Source of the DNA: an uncultured Clostridia bacterium
GTDB taxonomy: Bacteria; Bacillota; Clostridia; Christensenellales; Borkfalkiaceae
Assembly (NCBI GenBank): GCA_937915565.1
Contig: CALDMH010000030.1
Coordinates: 1 to 22,382, forward strand
Length of the DNA stretch: 22,382 nucleotides
Direction of reading: 5' to 3'
In this document: positions 1 through 7,373 of the stretch, piece after piece
Numbering within the stretch: position 1 is the stretch's first letter
Layout: the number at the start of each line of letters is the position of its first letter
Position numbers and translations under genes: made by a program
The notes under the pieces: generated by a model
Told to the model about the DNA's origin: nothing
Databases searched by the model: none
The model's input: only the letters and a program-made list of their open reading frames with translations

Positions 1-458
1 ATTGGAGCAAACACCTTGTTTAAAACACCGTCTTTGGCGACTTCGCCCGTTGCTTTAACTATATCGACGCCTAACGTGTCGTTTACCAAACCAATGGCAT
101 TTTTCACTTTTTCCGCATTTCTTTCCGCACCTGTTTTTCCCGTTAAAAGCTTGGTTGCTTCGGAGAGAAAAAGATGCAATTCTTTTTTAGATTCAAACGA
201 AAAATTCTTTTCTCCCGTTTTAAAATAAATTTCAACCTCCCTGTCTTTTGGTTTAATTTGCGGAATTCCTTCGTAAATTTTTATTTCGTTCACGGGGTAT
301 AGTTCTTTCGTTACGGCGTTTTCGCCGAAAGGGTTTATACCGACGGATATAAAGACGATATTTATATTTGTAAGAATCAAATTTGTCTTTTTATCATTCG
401 CTAAAACCGTTCCTTTATATAGTACGACTTCATCCTCTCTTAATAAATAATTCTCCAT
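1..458 (-). CDS. Small PH/GRAM-like domain protein, partial (C-terminus beyond window)
   Basis: An open minus-strand frame starts with ATG at 458 and runs off the left edge, giving about 152 codons. A good ribosome binding site (AAAGGAG, 464-470) sits five bases upstream of the start. The protein begins MENYLLREDEVVLYKG and then alternates short hydrophobic strands (TNLILTNINIVFISV) with polar turns (DREVEIYFKTGEKNFSFESK), followed by a helical stretch. This pattern resembles bacterial PH/GRAM-like domains, in which a 'deliver X to the membrane or sense lipid' role is usual but rarely proven. There is no signal peptide or membrane segment in the visible part. Its own promoter lies upstream at 533-561. 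The function is not known, and the family call rests on fold pattern only, so an unrelated beta-rich domain is possible. Confidence 0.7.
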   Translation of the reverse strand, partial: MENYLLREDEVVLYKGTVLANDKKTNLILTNINIVFISVGINPFGENAVTKELYPVNEIKIYEGIPQIKPKDREVEIYFKTGEKNFSFESKKELHLFLSEATKLLTGKTGAERNAEKVKNAIGLVNDTLGVDIVKATGEVAKDGVLNKVFAP

Positions 459-532
459 AAACTCTCCTTTCTGTTTTCTTCTTGTCAGTGTGTGTTTATT
501 ACGCGAAAACGTCGCTTCGAATAAATAAATCC

Positions 533-561
533 ATTATAGCATATATATTTCGTTTTGTGAC
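533..561 (-). promoter_or_regulatory. Sigma-A promoter (extended -10) for the PH-like gene
   Basis: On the minus strand TATAAT (533-538) is preceded by TGC, giving an extended -10. A weak -35 (GTCACA, 556-561) stands 17 bp upstream. Transcription would start near 526, leaving a leader of about 68 nt. The rest of the roughly 315-bp gap (459-774) holds only the terminator hairpins of the glycyl-tRNA synthetase gene and AT-rich sequence. Confidence 0.6.
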
Positions 562-703
562 GTATTTGTTCTAATATTTTTTGTTTTTTTGTCGTTTAAG
601 TAAATCCGAGTGATGTTTTGCGGTTTGTATTCGCAAGTAATTAAGAGTAAAAAGCGCGGCTATAAGTCGATTATTCGGGGTTTTTCCGTTTAATAGACGA
701 TAA

Positions 704-774
704 AAGCCGAAGCGGAGAGCTTCGGCTTGAACAATGGCAAAATTGCCTATGATTACCTTTAAAAGGGCAATTTT
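704..774 (-). terminator. Tandem hairpins ending the glycyl-tRNA synthetase transcript
   Basis: Directly after the stop codon a 9-bp stem (739-747 with 766-774) forms. It is followed by a perfect 10-bp stem, AAGCCGAAGC (704-713) with its complement (719-728), around a 5-nt loop. Read on the minus strand, the second hairpin runs into TTTTATCG. It is the more convincing terminator, although its T run is short. Confidence 0.6.
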
Positions 775-2160
775 TTAATAAAGTTTGATTTTTTCTTCGA
801 CGTAAGCGGCAAGGTCTTTAATCGGCAAACGGATTTGTTCCATAGTATCTCTGTCGCGGACGGTCACGGTTTCGTTTTCGAGAGTGTCGAAGTCCACGGT
901 CACGCAGAAAGGCGTTCCGATTTCGTCCTGACGGCGATACCTTTTACCGATAGAACCCGCGTCGTCGTAAGAGCACATAAAGTGACGGGAAAGTTCCTTG
1001 TAAATTTCTTTCGCCTTGTCGCCGAGTTCTTTCTTTTGCAAGGGAAGAACGGCAACCTTGTAAGCGGCAAGGGCGGGGTGGAAGTGCATAACCACTCTCG
1101 TTTCGCCGTCGTCGAGTTTTTCCTCGTCGTAAGCCTCGGAAAGAACGGCGAGCATAAGTCTGTCCGCGCCGATTGAATATTCCACGACGAACGGAACGTA
1201 TTTTTCGCCCGTAATCGGGTCGACGTAAAGCATACTCTTGCCCGAATATTCCTGATGGCGTGAAAGGTCGTAATTGGTTCTGTTGTGAATTCCGTTAAGT
1301 TCCGACCAGCCGATGGGGAAGAGATACTGAATGTCGCAAGCGCATTTTGCATAGTGCGCGAGTTTTTCGTGGTCCTTGAAACGAAGGTGTTCGGGGGCGA
1401 AGTTAAGCGAAACGAGGAAGTCGAAAGCGGCTTTCTTGAATTTTTCGTAATATTCTATATCCGTACCTTCTTTGCAGAACCATTGATGTTCCATCTGCTC
1501 GAACTCTATCGTCCTGAAAATGAAGTTTCCGGGGGTGATTTCGTTCCTGAACGCCTTGCCTATCTGGGCTATTCCGAAGGGAACTTTGGCTCTCGTCGAA
1601 CGCTGAACGTTCTGGAAGTTTACGAATTCGCCTTGCGCCGTTTCGGGGCGGAGGTAAATTTTGTTCTGGCTGTCCTCGGTGACGCCTCTCGAAGTTTCAA
1701 ACATAAGGTTGAAGTTTCTTATGGGCGTCCAGTTGAATTTGCCGCAAACGGGGCATTTGATTTGATGCTCGTCGATATACGCCTGCATTTCTTCCTGCGT
1801 CATCGCGTCGACGTCCACCGTACCTTTGGAGTAATTCTCGATAAGGTTATCCGCACGCTGACGGTTTCTGCATTCCTTACAGTCCATTTTCGGGTCCGAA
1901 AAGCTGGCGGTGTGGCCGGAAGCCTCCCAAACTCTGCTGTTCATAAGAATAGCCGCGTCCACGCCGTAAGAATTTTCGCTCTCCTGAACGAATTTTTTCC
2001 ACCAGGCGCGTTTGATATTGTTCTTTATTTCAACGCCCACCGGGCCGTAATCCCAAGTGTTGCCCATTCCGCCGTAAATATCGCTGCCGGGGAAGATAAT
2101 TCCTCTCGACTTGCAAAGATTGACGAGTTTTTCCATCGTGACGGCTCTTTTTTCTTCCAT
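775..2160 (-). CDS. glyS: Glycine--tRNA ligase, single-chain alpha2 type
   Basis: This 461-aa protein is full length for the bacterial/eukaryotic-like homodimeric class II GlyRS (about 460 aa), not the alpha2beta2 glyQ/glyS enzyme. It charges tRNA-Gly in the cytoplasm. Visible class II signatures are RPETAQG (residues 171-177), motif 2 FRNEITPGNF...R...FEQME (204-224) and motif 3 around YSIGADRLM (329-336). Cys pairs at 94/97 and 136/139 (CKEC, CPVC) form the insertion zinc site known in this family. The C-terminal quarter (PLQKKELGDKAKEIYKEL...) is the HGTP anticodon-binding domain. The start at 2160 follows an AGAGGT ribosome binding site. A strong promoter lies 50 bp upstream, and the gene is monocistronic by its terminator. 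Many genomes label the alpha2 type glyS or glyQS. Confidence 0.97.
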   Translation of the reverse strand: MEEKRAVTMEKLVNLCKSRGIIFPGSDIYGGMGNTWDYGPVGVEIKNNIKRAWWKKFVQESENSYGVDAAILMNSRVWEASGHTASFSDPKMDCKECRNRQRADNLIENYSKGTVDVDAMTQEEMQAYIDEHQIKCPVCGKFNWTPIRNFNLMFETSRGVTEDSQNKIYLRPETAQGEFVNFQNVQRSTRAKVPFGIAQIGKAFRNEITPGNFIFRTIEFEQMEHQWFCKEGTDIEYYEKFKKAAFDFLVSLNFAPEHLRFKDHEKLAHYAKCACDIQYLFPIGWSELNGIHNRTNYDLSRHQEYSGKSMLYVDPITGEKYVPFVVEYSIGADRLMLAVLSEAYDEEKLDDGETRVVMHFHPALAAYKVAVLPLQKKELGDKAKEIYKELSRHFMCSYDDAGSIGKRYRRQDEIGTPFCVTVDFDTLENETVTVRDRDTMEQIRLPIKDLAAYVEEKIKLY

Positions 2161-2217
2161 AAGTTTACCTCTTTAACGTTCGGGACGATAAAAATCTATC
2201 CGCTTAAATACTCATTT

Positions 2218-2246
2218 ATTTTATGCCATACGGGGCTTAAAGTCAA
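2218..2246 (-). promoter_or_regulatory. Sigma-A promoter for glyS
   Basis: The minus strand reads TTGACT (2241-2246), a 17-bp spacer, then TAAAAT (2218-2223). The start of transcription would be near 2211, about 50 nt before the start codon. The leader is too short to hold a T-box riboswitch, and none was seen. Confidence 0.7.
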
Positions 2247-2317
2247 GCGGAATTGAGGGAAATCGAGCGAAAAGAATATAATTGACGAAAAACCGAAGCA
2301 AAACCCGTTCAAAACGC

Positions 2318-2346
2318 TTTTAAAATTCGGGATATTGTGTTAAAAT
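2318..2346 (+). promoter_or_regulatory. Possible promoter for glnS
   Basis: A TAAAAT -10 candidate (2341-2346, preceded by TGTGT) lies 71 bp upstream of the glnS start, but the -35 region (2318-2323) matches poorly. The gap between glyS and glnS (2161-2416) holds both divergent promoters and nothing else recognisable. Confidence 0.4.
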
Positions 2347-2416
2347 ATACGAAACGAACGAATATTGCTTAAAAAGGTTTCGGGGCGAGCGTTTCCGAAC
2401 CCGACGGAGAATAAAA

Positions 2417-4048
2417 ATGGAAGCGAAAAACTTTATCGAAGAAATCATAAACGACGAACTCGAAAGCGGCAAAGTCACGACCGTCCACACGAGATTTCCG
2501 CCCGAGCCTAACGGCTATCTTCACATCGGGCACGCAAAGTCGCTTTGCCTCAACTTCGGCACGGCTCAAAAATACGGCGGCCTTTGCAACCTTTTCTTCG
2601 ACGACACCAATCCTTCCAAGGAAAAAACGGAGTACGTCGAAGCAATTAAGGCCGACATCGAGTGGCTGGGCTTCAAATGGTATGAAATTCATTACGCTTC
2701 GGACTTTTTCGACGTTATTTACGAAAAGGCCGTTAAGCTTATAAAGGACGGAAAAGCCTTCGTTTGCGACCTTTCCGCCGAAGAGATAAGCAAAACCCGC
2801 GGAACTCTCACCGAACCCGGGAAGGAAAGCCCTTACCGCAACAGGACGATTGAAGAAAACCTCGAACTTTTCGAGGGAATGAGGGCGGGCAAATACGCCG
2901 ACGGCGAAAAGGTTTTAAGGGCTAAAATAGATATGGCTTCGCCCAACATCAACCTGAGAGATCCCGTTATTTACAGGGTTTTGAGGGCGACTCATCACAG
3001 AACGGGCGATAAATGGTGCATTTATCCTATGTACGATTTCGCGCATCCGATATGCGATTCTATGCAAGGCGTAACTCATTCGCTTTGCACGCTCGAATTC
3101 GAGGACCATCGCCCGCTTTATAACTGGGTTGTGGAGAACACGGGAGTGGAGCATAAGCCGAGGCAGATAGAATTCGCAAGGCTTAACATAACGAACACCG
3201 TGATGAGCAAGCGTTATCTTAAAAAACTCGTGGAGGATAAGGCCGTTACGGGTTGGGACGACCCGAGAATGCCCACGCTCACGGGGCTTCGCGCAAGGGG
3301 AGTTCCTGCCGAGGCTTTGAAGAATTTCTGCGAGGCGATAGGCGTTTGCAAAGCTAATTCCGAAATAGAAGTTTCCTATTTCGAGCATTTCATAAGAGAT
3401 TATCTCAATCAGCACGCGGAAAGGGCTATGGCCGTGTTCGAGCCGATAAAGGTTACGATAACCAACTTCCCCGAAACTTCGGAAGAAGAGGATTTTGAAA
3501 TAAATCCCAACGAGGAAACCGCGGGAACGAGAAAAATCTCGATTTCCAAGCATATTTACATCGATTCCGAGGATTTCGCGCTCGTTCCGCCGCCGAAGTA
3601 TTTCCGTCTTAAAAAGGACGGGTACGTCAGGCTTAAAAACGCGTATATAATCAAGTGCGACGACGTGAAGCTTAAAGACGACGGAAGCGTTGAAGAACTT
3701 TTCTGCTCTTACGTTCCGGAATCGAGAAGCGGAAACGACACGAGCGGAATCAAGGTTAAAGGCGTAATTCACTGGGTGAACGCCGAAAACGCCGTCGATT
3801 GCGAGATAAGAAAGTACGATTATCTCCTTAAAGACGCCGCGTACCCGGGGCAGGATTTCTCCGAGAGAATGAATTACGACAGCGTTCACGTTTTCCGTGG
3901 CAAAGCCGAACCTTATCTCGAAAAGGCGGCGGAGGGGACGACCTTCCAGCTTATGAGAAAGGGTTATTACAAGAAGAAAACCGAAAACGGAAAGCTCGTT
4001 TTATCCGAAGTCGTTTCTCTTAAAGACGGCTATAAACCGCAAAATTGA
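2417..4048 (+). CDS. glnS: Glutamine--tRNA ligase
   Basis: The 543-aa protein matches the length of bacterial GlnRS (about 550 aa) and attaches glutamine to tRNA-Gln directly. Class I signatures are present: HIGH at residues 36-39 after the GlnRS-typical RFPPEPNGYL, and VMSKR at 262-266, the usual GlnRS form of KMSKS. The insert NLFFDDTNP and the region YPMYDFAHPICD are also typical of GlnRS rather than GluRS. The C-terminal half holds the two anticodon-binding beta barrels (for example IYIDSEDF and YVRLKNAYIIK). A GGAGA ribosome binding site precedes the ATG. The gene is divergent from glyS. GlnRS is not universal in Bacillota, many of which make Gln-tRNA by the GatCAB amidotransferase, so its presence is informative about lineage. 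Confidence 0.96.
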   Translation: MEAKNFIEEIINDELESGKVTTVHTRFPPEPNGYLHIGHAKSLCLNFGTAQKYGGLCNLFFDDTNPSKEKTEYVEAIKADIEWLGFKWYEIHYASDFFDVIYEKAVKLIKDGKAFVCDLSAEEISKTRGTLTEPGKESPYRNRTIEENLELFEGMRAGKYADGEKVLRAKIDMASPNINLRDPVIYRVLRATHHRTGDKWCIYPMYDFAHPICDSMQGVTHSLCTLEFEDHRPLYNWVVENTGVEHKPRQIEFARLNITNTVMSKRYLKKLVEDKAVTGWDDPRMPTLTGLRARGVPAEALKNFCEAIGVCKANSEIEVSYFEHFIRDYLNQHAERAMAVFEPIKVTITNFPETSEEEDFEINPNEETAGTRKISISKHIYIDSEDFALVPPPKYFRLKKDGYVRLKNAYIIKCDDVKLKDDGSVEELFCSYVPESRSGNDTSGIKVKGVIHWVNAENAVDCEIRKYDYLLKDAAYPGQDFSERMNYDSVHVFRGKAEPYLEKAAEGTTFQLMRKGYYKKKTENGKLVLSEVVSLKDGYKPQN

Positions 4049-4076
4049 TTTAAAAGGATAAAATTTTAAAATTGTA

Positions 4077-4105
4077 TTGACAATTTCGGAATTATCTATT
4101 ATAAT
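4077..4105 (+). promoter_or_regulatory. Perfect-consensus sigma-A promoter for the CvpA-like gene
   Basis: The sequence is TTGACA (4077-4082), a 17-bp spacer and TATAAT (4100-4105), with transcription expected near 4112 and the start codon at 4136. The -35 lies inside a short inverted repeat, AAATTGT (4069-4075) with ACAATTT (4080-4086), which could be an operator or chance in AT-rich DNA. Confidence 0.85.
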
Positions 4106-4135
4106 AGGCGTATAAATTAGAATGGGGTCGGTATT

Positions 4136-4888
4136 ATGTATTTCATCGTCGACGGACTGTTGATAGGAATCTTCATTCTCGCGCTGTGGTCAAGCATACG
4201 GCGCGGGCTTTCGGGGCATTTCTTTTTCGGGATAATAAGGACGATTATAGGTATTGCCGCCGGAGCGGGATTGGCGTTCGGCGTGTATATGCTTATGAAG
4301 CATTTCTCGTGGATAGAATATATGACGGAAGGCGTTATAACCTTCTTCGGAGAGCTTAAATGGGGCATTATTCCGAGCGATATGTTCAGAATGGTTATGA
4401 GCGTGATTGCTTTCCTTCCTTTCGGAGTTCTTTTCTTCGTCGTTGGTTATCTTATCGGCGTTAAAGGAATTTGCGGGCTTATCAAGCTTATTTTCCTTCC
4501 CCTTTTCGCGCTTCGCAAAAACACGAAGGTCGTAAGAATTATCGACAACGTTCTCGGCACGATTTTAAACCTCGCGCTTTACAGCGTTTTGGTTTTCGGC
4601 ATATTCGGTTTCGTTTACGTCTTTAATTACGACGCGAACGACGTTCCGCAGGCGGAAGTTTCCACCATCGCTATGGCAACTCCCGCTAACGGCGAAGACC
4701 CGAAAATTCTTGCCCGCACCATCAACAACGTCACCACGCCGATTTTAGGCGGGCTTCACGAAAGCTTTTCTGCTGCACCGATTGGGCACGTTCTTTACGA
4801 GAACAATCCCCTTTTCTGGTACAGAGATTCAAAAACCGGCGAAGGAGTTTACGCTCTTATTCATAAGGCGTTGATAGATAAAAAGTAA
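4136..4888 (+). CDS. CvpA-like polytopic membrane protein
   Basis: This 250-aa protein has four main hydrophobic stretches. The first is near residues 5-20, just before RRGLSGHFF. The second spans about 32-55, the third about 85-110, and the last about 140-165. The start (VDGLLIGIFILALWSSIRRG) and the later KVVRIIDNVLGTILNLALYSVLVFG follow the layout of the CvpA family, where an N-terminal helix plus 'RRG' is followed by a conserved 'RxxDxxLG' before the last helix. Family members are linked to colicin V production and envelope homeostasis, but their biochemical role is unclear. The soluble C-terminal tail of about 85 residues (NYDANDVPQ...HKALIDKK) is longer than usual. It has its own promoter and terminator, so it is monocistronic. 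The CvpA assignment is moderate. Confidence 0.75.
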   Translation: MYFIVDGLLIGIFILALWSSIRRGLSGHFFFGIIRTIIGIAAGAGLAFGVYMLMKHFSWIEYMTEGVITFFGELKWGIIPSDMFRMVMSVIAFLPFGVLFFVVGYLIGVKGICGLIKLIFLPLFALRKNTKVVRIIDNVLGTILNLALYSVLVFGIFGFVYVFNYDANDVPQAEVSTIAMATPANGEDPKILARTINNVTTPILGGLHESFSAAPIGHVLYENNPLFWYRDSKTGEGVYALIHKALIDKK

Positions 4889-4925
4889 TTTTTGCTTAAT
4901 TCTTATTTAATTTTTGTTTAATTTC

Positions 4926-4956
4926 GGCCGCGAATTTTCAACGAAAATTCGCGGCC
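4926..4956 (+). terminator. Rho-independent terminator after the CvpA-like gene
   Basis: A perfect 13-bp stem, GGCCGCGAATTTT (4926-4938) with its complement (4944-4956), encloses a CAACG loop and is followed by TTATTTAT. Confidence 0.8.
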
Positions 4957-5011
4957 TTATTTATATATTAGGTTGTAGAAAAGTCGGCATATATCCGTCT
5001 GAATTTTAAAC

Positions 5012-5062
5012 GCAAGCCGCAAGCCGTAAGCCGCCGCCCGAAAAATTTTCGGGCGGCGGCTT
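5012..5062. repeat. Triple 7-mer repeat leading into a GC-rich palindrome
   Basis: Three tandem 7-mers (GCAAGCC, GCAAGCC, GTAAGCC; 5012-5032) run into an almost perfect inverted repeat. Its left arm is AAGCCGCCGCCCGAAAA (5028-5044) and its right arm is the exact complement (5046-5062). The right end is followed by TTTAACC, so it could act as a second, weaker terminator. Its core CCGCCGCCCGAA recurs in the palindrome at 8698-8735, on the other side of the TetR cassette. Confidence 0.75.
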
Positions 5063-5078
5063 TAACCTTTACCTGCAA

Positions 5079-5178
5079 GATTTCCGCAATCGAGTTTAAT
5101 TTTTAACGGCTTAATTTCCGCAATCGGCCTTAACTTTATCGGCGCGATTTCCTCGCTCGGTTAATTTTCTCACTCGGC
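5079..5178. repeat. Three degenerate tandem repeats of about 33 bp
   Basis: ATTTCCGCAATCG occurs exactly at 5080-5092 and again at 5114-5126, each followed by a TTAA-rich tract ending in CGG. A third, more divergent copy starts at 5146 with GATTTCCTCGCTCGG. The unit is 33-34 bp. The block sits between the palindrome at 5028 and the TetR promoter at 5209. No coding potential was seen in 4889-5336. Confidence 0.6.
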
Positions 5179-5208
5179 AAAAAACTTAAAAAATTTTTGT
5201 TCAAACCG

Positions 5209-5237
5209 TTGACAAACGAGAAATAAGTGAATATAAT
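5209..5237 (+). promoter_or_regulatory. Perfect-consensus sigma-A promoter of the TetR cassette
   Basis: The sequence is TTGACA (5209-5214), a 17-bp spacer and TATAAT (5232-5237), with a predicted start near 5244. This is an intrinsically strong promoter, which fits control by a repressor. Confidence 0.85.
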
Positions 5238-5238
5238 T

Positions 5239-5262
5239 ATACTAACGAATGTTAGTTAGTAT
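5239..5262. promoter_or_regulatory. Probable TetR-family operator
   Basis: The inverted repeat ATACTAAC (5239-5246), 8 bp, GTTAGTAT (5255-5262) also contains the tighter ACTAAC-N4-GTTAGT (5241-5246 with 5251-5256). It begins one base after the -10 and covers the transcription start, the classic place for TetR-type autorepression. Binding by the neighbouring regulator is inferred. Confidence 0.75.
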
Positions 5263-5336
5263 GATAGTTTAAAATAAAAATAAATGCCAAGCGGTTGAGG
5301 CGGGAAGCTTTTATTTTTAGAGGGCGAGGGCGTTAA

Positions 5337-5969
5337 ATGAAGCAGGACAATACGAAACAAAAAATTTTGGACACGGCTTTGAAACTCTTTTCGGAGCAGG
5401 GTTACGATGCGGTCGGCGTTGCGGAAATCGCCGAAGCCGTCGGAATAAAAGCTCCGTCGCTTTACAATCATTTCCATAGCAAGCAAGCGATTTTCGACGC
5501 TATCGTCGAATCCACGGCCTTGCAGTATGAAAAGGATACGGATAAACTCGCCGTTCACGTTCAAAGCGCGGAAAAGGACGCGCCTTTTTTCAGCGAAATA
5601 AGCGAGGCGTCGCTTTTTGAAAAGGTGCGGGAAATTTTCGAGTATTCCCTGCATAACGAAACCATTAGTCGTTTTCGTAAAATGATGACTATCGAGCAAT
5701 TCCGCTCGAAGGAGCTCGGCGAACTTTACACCCGTCGTTTTGTGGAAAGGCTGACGAATTATCACGCAAAGATTTTCAAAAGCCTGTTCGAGCGCGGGGA
5801 AATTTGCGGTGAAAATGCGGACGCGCTTGCTCTTACGTACGTTTCGCCGATTATAACGCTTATCGGCATTTGCGACCGCGAGCCGGAAAGGGAAGCGGAG
5901 TGTCTCGATAAGCTTAAAGCGCACGTCGGGTTGTTTTATAAGTTCGTTCATTCTTCAACGCTCGGGTAA
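5337..5969 (+). CDS. TetR/AcrR-family transcriptional regulator
   Basis: The 210-aa length is normal for the family. The N-terminus (KQKILDTALKLFSEQGYDAV) and the helix-turn-helix that follows (VAEIAEAVGIKAPSLYNHF, about residues 24-44, then HSKQAIFDAIV) are textbook TetR DNA-binding features. The C-terminal ligand-binding half is divergent, so the inducer cannot be predicted. The ribosome binding site is GAGGG about 14 bp upstream, and the 5' leader is about 90 nt. It heads a same-strand run with the DUF998-like, Vat-like, ICMT-like and PAP2 genes, so it most likely represses itself and them through the operator at 5239-5262. A gap of about 100 bp separates it from the next gene. Confidence 0.93.
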   Translation: MKQDNTKQKILDTALKLFSEQGYDAVGVAEIAEAVGIKAPSLYNHFHSKQAIFDAIVESTALQYEKDTDKLAVHVQSAEKDAPFFSEISEASLFEKVREIFEYSLHNETISRFRKMMTIEQFRSKELGELYTRRFVERLTNYHAKIFKSLFERGEICGENADALALTYVSPIITLIGICDREPEREAECLDKLKAHVGLFYKFVHSSTLG

Positions 5970-6006
5970 ACGACGGTTTTGTGAGCGTAGCGTTTTTTGT
6001 GATTAC

Positions 6007-6054
6007 GACGGTATTTTAAATCCACGGTATTATAAGCCTTGACGATATTTTAAA
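6007..6054 (+). repeat. Near-identical 14-bp direct repeat before the DUF998 gene
   Basis: GACGGTATTTTAAA (6007-6020) and GACGATATTTTAAA (6041-6054) differ by one base and are 34 bp apart. A shorter relative (CACGGTATTATAA) lies between them. It may be a regulator binding site or a degenerate repeat. The second copy overlaps the region just upstream of the ribosome binding site. Confidence 0.45.
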
Positions 6055-6067
6055 AGAAGGTAATAAA

Positions 6068-6730
6068 ATGAAAAGAACTTTGCTTCAAAAATTAGGTTTG
6101 GTCGGCGTGTTAAGCTTCGTTTCTTACGCCGCCGCCGTAATATTCGCGCCGCTCGCTTATCCGGGTTACGATTGGCTTTCGCAAGCGGTAAGCGATTTAA
6201 GCGCGGCAAATGCGCCGTCGTTGGGGTTATGGAATCAACTCAGTGCGTTTTATAACGTTTGCGAAGTGGTTTGCGTAACCGTAGTTTGCGTCGGCATCGG
6301 CGGGCAAAAATCACGGCTTCTGCGCGCGGGCGTTTACTCGTTTGCGGTTATGGAGTGGCTCTCCGCCGTGGGCTATCGGGCGTTTCCGCTTTCAAACAGC
6401 GGTTACGACGCTACGTTTCAGGACGTTATGCATATGATAATCACGGCTTTCGTGGTGTTTTTGTCCATCGTTTCGCTCGTTTTGATAATAATTGCGGGCG
6501 TAAAAAGCAAAAGTTGTCGGTCTTACGGGATTTGCGCGGCCGTTGCGCTCGGAATGATGCTTATAGGCGCGCTCGGTACGGCCGTAGTTCCCAAGGCGTA
6601 TTTCGGGGTTGCGGAGCGTTTCAGCGTTTTTGCGGCGACGGGATTCAACGCCGCGCTCGGCCTGCATTTGTTTTTTAACGCCGACTTTAATTCAAATTCC
6701 AATGCCGGCAAAAGGAGAAATATGCGATGA
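6068..6730 (+). CDS. DUF998-like membrane protein
   Basis: This 220-aa protein has six hydrophobic segments (roughly residues 8-30, 62-80, 85-105, 120-145, 153-175 and 185-205). The early YPGYDWLSQAVSDLSAAN after the first helix is the hallmark of DUF998 proteins, multi-span membrane proteins of unknown activity often found beside TetR regulators. The ribosome binding site is GAAGG 9-10 bp upstream. Its stop overlaps the start of the acetyltransferase gene by four bases (ATGA), so the two are translationally coupled. No enzymatic residues can be named. Confidence 0.8.
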   Translation: MKRTLLQKLGLVGVLSFVSYAAAVIFAPLAYPGYDWLSQAVSDLSAANAPSLGLWNQLSAFYNVCEVVCVTVVCVGIGGQKSRLLRAGVYSFAVMEWLSAVGYRAFPLSNSGYDATFQDVMHMIITAFVVFLSIVSLVLIIIAGVKSKSCRSYGICAAVALGMMLIGALGTAVVPKAYFGVAERFSVFAATGFNAALGLHLFFNADFNSNSNAGKRRNMR

Positions 6731-7350
6731 GAAGTAAAATTTATCCCCGTCCTCACGATAAACAAATCGTTTATTTAAAGGACGTGGTGACGAACCCGAA
6801 TATAGAGGTCGGCGAGTACACGATTTATAACGATTTCGTCCGCGACCCGCGCGACTTTGAGAAAAACAACGTGCTTTATCATTACCCGATTAACGGCGAC
6901 AAATTCAAAATCGGCAAATTTTGCTCGATTGCCTGCGGCGCGAAATTTTTGTTTACGAGCGGAAATCACTCGATGAAATCGCTTTCTACTTACACTTTCC
7001 CCATATTTTTCGACGAGTGGGGGCTTGACGCGAAGAATATCCGCGACGCGTGGGATAATAAAGGCGATATAGTAATCGGGAACGACGTGTGGATAGGTTA
7101 CGAAGCGGTGATTATGTCCGGGGTGAAAATCGGAGACGGCGCGATTATAGGTACGCGCGCGGTGGTGACGAAGGACGTTCCGCCATACGCCGTCGTGGGC
7201 GGCGTTCCGGCAAAAATCATTCGCCGCAGGTTCGACGACGCGACTATCGAAAAACTCGAAGCGTTGCGTTGGTGGGATTGGAACGAGGATAAAATTAAGC
7301 GCAATATCGCCGCGATTCGGTCGGGCGATATTGAAACTTTGGAAGAATAA
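6727..7350 (+). CDS. Vat-like xenobiotic O-acetyltransferase (left-handed beta helix)
   Basis: The 207-aa length agrees with Vat streptogramin A acetyltransferases (about 210 aa), which use acetyl-CoA to modify virginiamycin M-type drugs. Several blocks align well by eye with VatD-type proteins: IEVGEYTIYND, NVLYHYPINGDKFKIGKFCSI, SGNH (catalytic His at residue 81), GDIVIGNDVWIG and VKIGDGAIIG. The C-terminal RFDDATIEKLEALRWWDWN also fits. The hexapeptide pattern ([IV]-G-x4) forms the left-handed beta helix. It is translationally coupled to the DUF998 gene. CatB-type chloramphenicol acetyltransferases share the same fold and are the main alternative. The true substrate may be an unknown natural product, since chromosomal homologues in gut Clostridia are common and not all confer resistance. 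Confidence 0.88.
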   Translation: MRSKIYPRPHDKQIVYLKDVVTNPNIEVGEYTIYNDFVRDPRDFEKNNVLYHYPINGDKFKIGKFCSIACGAKFLFTSGNHSMKSLSTYTFPIFFDEWGLDAKNIRDAWDNKGDIVIGNDVWIGYEAVIMSGVKIGDGAIIGTRAVVTKDVPPYAVVGGVPAKIIRRRFDDATIEKLEALRWWDWNEDKIKRNIAAIRSGDIETLEE

Positions 7351-7373
7351 TATCGACTTTAAACGAGGTAATT

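Noticed and set aside
16..228. 70-codon plus-strand frame at the left edge
   Set aside because: It is antisense to the partial PH-like gene, which has a clear promoter, ribosome binding site and better protein sequence.
2161..2210. T-box riboswitch in the glyS leader
   Set aside because: The predicted leader is only about 50 nt and shows no specifier stem, T-box core or terminator/antiterminator pair.
5012..5178. CRISPR array suggested by about 33-bp repeat spacing
   Set aside because: The units are adjacent degenerate tandem copies without unique spacers, and no cas gene is present.
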